From assembly GCA_949284445.1 (NCBI GenBank), contig CASDVP010000002.1, positions 90,542 through 154,541 on the forward strand: a stretch of DNA of 64,000 nt, given 5' to 3'. Source of the DNA: an uncultured Bacillota bacterium. Lineage in GTDB: Bacteria > Bacillota_I > Bacilli_A > RFN20 > CAG-288. Below are positions 62,023-64,000 of this stretch, piece after piece. Positions within the stretch are counted from its first letter, which is position 1. Each line of letters begins with the position of its first letter. The notes under the pieces were generated by a model, which ran no database searches, was not told the DNA's origin, and worked only from the letters and a program-made list of their open reading frames with translations. A program made the translations under genes and the position numbers.

Positions 62023-64000
62023 CTATTTTTGATTAAAAGCTTCTTTAGGTGTCAATTTATTGAGTTTGATAACTATTGCTAAAGAAACGATTGACGTTAT
62101 TGCTAGACATGTTAAAAGGCTGATTAAATATGGTAGCAGTGATACTGAATAGTCGTTTAAAATATCCATCAATGTTTGTTTTAATACCAGCTCAGTAAAA
62201 ATCGAAATGATCGTCGATAGCATGTAGGCTATCAAGTTGATTGTCAAAATCAAAAGAAAATAAAACCGGTTGATTTCTTTTTTGTAATAGCCAAATGCTA
62301 AAAGTATTCCTAACGATTTTCTATCTTTATTATAGAAGAGATAAAGAGATAAAAATAAAATAAATCCTGAAGTGATGACACCTAAAATGCTAAAAATCAA
62401 AAAGAGATTCGATAACATATTGAGTGTTTTATCAATCTCAGTGATTATTTCATTGATGGGAAAATCGCCGACGAGATTATAGCTCTCAGCTTTTTGAAGA
62501 TAATATTCGCTCGTCGCATTCTTTAAGTCAACGTCTAGTATCGCTTCGGTGATTCTGACTTCTTCCGGTTTTAATTCTAAATGGCTAAATGCATAACAGA
62601 GCGGGAAAAGCGCATCTTGATAAATCGAAATGTTTTCATCTTTGATCACTCCTACCACTTTTAAAACACCTTCAGCAAAGACGTTTTTATAATTTTCACC
62701 TTCTTTGGTAGTCTCTGATAATGTCAAGGCATAGAGATTATTGTTTATCGCTTTTTGAGAAGAGGTGAATAATTTTTCAGCAAGTTTAGAAGATACAACT
62801 ATTTCTGAATCATCGATAGGATACCTTCCTATGACATCTGCTTCTGAATCGAGAACTTTAAAACTCATCCCTTCTTCTTCTAATGCAGATAAGAGATCTG
62901 CTTTGATGACTTTTTCATCAACCTCAAACAGAGAACCTTGAAACTGACCTAAGTCGACTTCGGAATATAAATAATTATCTTGAATATAATTCAATTCTTC
63001 TCGGTTGGCTGAGAAGAAAAATGGTTTATTAAAACCAGCGATATAACCGCTTGTCGTATAGGAATAGATCGATGAAGAATATCTGATGTTAGAAGATTGA
63101 TAATCTAATGAACGTTGTAAGCTATCGACATCATTGATATTTAATTTCGGTAGGTAATCTTTATAAATAATTATTCTATTATGTGTATTTATATCTTTTA
63201 TATCATAATAATTAAATTTAGTTAATACTGATGGTACATAGCTATTACAATCTTTATCATGTAAGAAAAGATTTAGGAACTGACCAGTTTTGTTTAATCT
63301 CAATCTTAATCCCGGAATGTATTTTAATGTCCACGGTTTATCTTCTGGTATCTGTTCTTCTAATAAAGCCTCATCAAAATGTAAGATCTCATCCACAAAG
63401 TAGGAATTGAAGGAATTATCAGTCTGCAAAACACATTCTTTATCAGTTAAAAAGAAGCCTTTGAGACGAAATGAATGATCTAGATAGTATTGCCAATCTC
63501 CTTTGCTGAATGTAGTGCGCACTGTGATGATAGTTTTTTGAAGCCTATCGCCTAACAACTCTAAATTTTCTTCATTTAAGTCCTCTGGAGGAGAGACATA
63601 GCATAATAAGAATAGTCCTAATATATCTTCTTCATTGAGACCTAAAATTATGTCATCTTGTAGTAGCGATAAATCTCCGTAAATCTTTTTAGATGCAGGC
63701 AATTCATCAGGTGTTAGTGCCTCTAAAAAGCTATTGCTTGATAGTCGTGGTAGTCTATAGGTTTTATTATTATAAAGAAGTGAGATATCTTGGCTGTTTC
63801 CAAAAATCTCATCTGTTGAAGTCAGATAAAATTTTGAAACATCAGATATGACATCCGGATATCTATTTTTTAATGTCTGTAAGAAATATACATCTGAGCT
63901 TTCAAATAATGAGGTGTGATAGCGATAGCGGCAAAAAGCTAATAAAATCAATGGTTTTGCGGACAGCGGATAGACAGGGAATGTGTTAAAAACTGAATAC
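62023..64000 (-). CDS. FtsX/MacB-like ABC transporter permease, C-terminal part (cut by window end)
   Basis: The frame is open through the window edge, so the N-terminus is missing; the visible 658 residues begin YSVFNTFPVYPL. A long extracytoplasmic region of about 480 residues is followed by the FtsX domain with three or four helices (MLSNLFLIFSILGVITSGFI..., LISLLTCLAITSIVSLAIVI) ending in the typical KLNKLTPKEAF sequence. Such permeases, with an ATPase encoded elsewhere, move peptides or lipoproteins or act as sensors. A TTG at 63951 is not a convincing start. Confidence 0.8.
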   Translation of the reverse strand, partial: YSVFNTFPVYPLSAKPLILLAFCRYRYHTSLFESSDVYFLQTLKNRYPDVISDVSKFYLTSTDEIFGNSQDISLLYNNKTYRLPRLSSNSFLEALTPDELPASKKIYGDLSLLQDDIILGLNEEDILGLFLLCYVSPPEDLNEENLELLGDRLQKTIITVRTTFSKGDWQYYLDHSFRLKGFFLTDKECVLQTDNSFNSYFVDEILHFDEALLEEQIPEDKPWTLKYIPGLRLRLNKTGQFLNLFLHDKDCNSYVPSVLTKFNYYDIKDINTHNRIIIYKDYLPKLNINDVDSLQRSLDYQSSNIRYSSSIYSYTTSGYIAGFNKPFFFSANREELNYIQDNYLYSEVDLGQFQGSLFEVDEKVIKADLLSALEEEGMSFKVLDSEADVIGRYPIDDSEIVVSSKLAEKLFTSSQKAINNNLYALTLSETTKEGENYKNVFAEGVLKVVGVIKDENISIYQDALFPLCYAFSHLELKPEEVRITEAILDVDLKNATSEYYLQKAESYNLVGDFPINEIITEIDKTLNMLSNLFLIFSILGVITSGFILFLSLYLFYNKDRKSLGILLAFGYYKKEINRFYFLLILTINLIAYMLSTIISIFTELVLKQTLMDILNDYSVSLLPYLISLLTCLAITSIVSLAIVIKLNKLTPKEAFNQK

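Noticed and set aside
1..64000. CRISPR arrays, prophage or complete insertion sequences
   Set aside because: No regularly spaced repeats, transposase, integrase or terminal inverted repeats were seen.

Overview
The window is AT-rich DNA from a low-GC Gram-positive bacterium. The delta subunit of RNA polymerase, long-form ribosome hibernation factor, NrnA, DegV, type III pantothenate kinase, a TalC-type transaldolase, comEA-comEC and many lipobox proteins all point to Bacillota. The mix of MEP-pathway isoprenoid genes, an Rnf-like complex, InlB-type and BspA-type repeat lipoproteins and a permuted GH3 enzyme suggests an uncultured gut or rumen member of Bacilli near Erysipelotrichales or the Mollicutes; this placement is inference. 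UGA is an ordinary stop codon here. There is no rRNA, CRISPR array, prophage or intact insertion sequence.

Layout. 1-5.3 kb: the end of a GT2 glycosyltransferase, nnrD, an M3 peptidase, and an MFS/GT4 pair. 5.5-13.6 kb: pnp, a repeat lipoprotein, then ychF-ispF-argS-rpoE. 13.7-23.6 kb: nrnA coupled to a CysQ-like phosphatase, a broken TetR-type gene, ppa-talC, ispD, pgi, five tRNAs, and a thioesterase/CAT-like/DegV run. 24-30.7 kb: two large lipoproteins flanking a decayed leucine-rich repeat gene. 30.8-33.1 kb: two overlapping Nfu-type genes, pduL and a zinc phospholipase-like gene. 33.2-38.4 kb: an Rnf-like operon (C-D-G-E-A) followed by a NusG-domain-II protein and a Gx-family membrane protein. 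38.5-41.4 kb: a TSCPD protein, metK and an Orn/Lys/Arg decarboxylase. 41.5-50.1 kb, minus strand: a YcxB-like membrane protein, a GH3 enzyme with a small membrane partner, an AgrC/AgrA-type two-component pair and a lipoprotein with a damaged start. 50.5-55 kb: hpf, apbE, a HAD phosphatase and an uncharacterised gene pair. 55-64 kb: small genes, coaX, comEA-comEC behind greA, a TGS-type nucleoside kinase, a cold-shock protein and a truncated FtsX-type permease.

The most unusual system is the Rnf-like operon. It has no rnfB, and its RnfA and RnfE homologues lack the cysteines that normally hold the intramembrane [2Fe-2S] cluster, while RnfC keeps both 4Fe-4S motifs. The NusG-II/Gx pair sits where rnfB is found in clostridial rnfCDGEAB operons. 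A lipoprotein ApbE flavin transferase at 51.1 kb could load FMN onto the RnfG and RnfD homologues. Together they suggest a cluster-poor, flavin-based membrane redox chain. Other notable points are several promoters whose -10 box lies only 6-7 bases before the start codon (leaderless mRNAs), a greA terminator hairpin that contains the comEA ribosome binding site, and three genes broken by single lesions.
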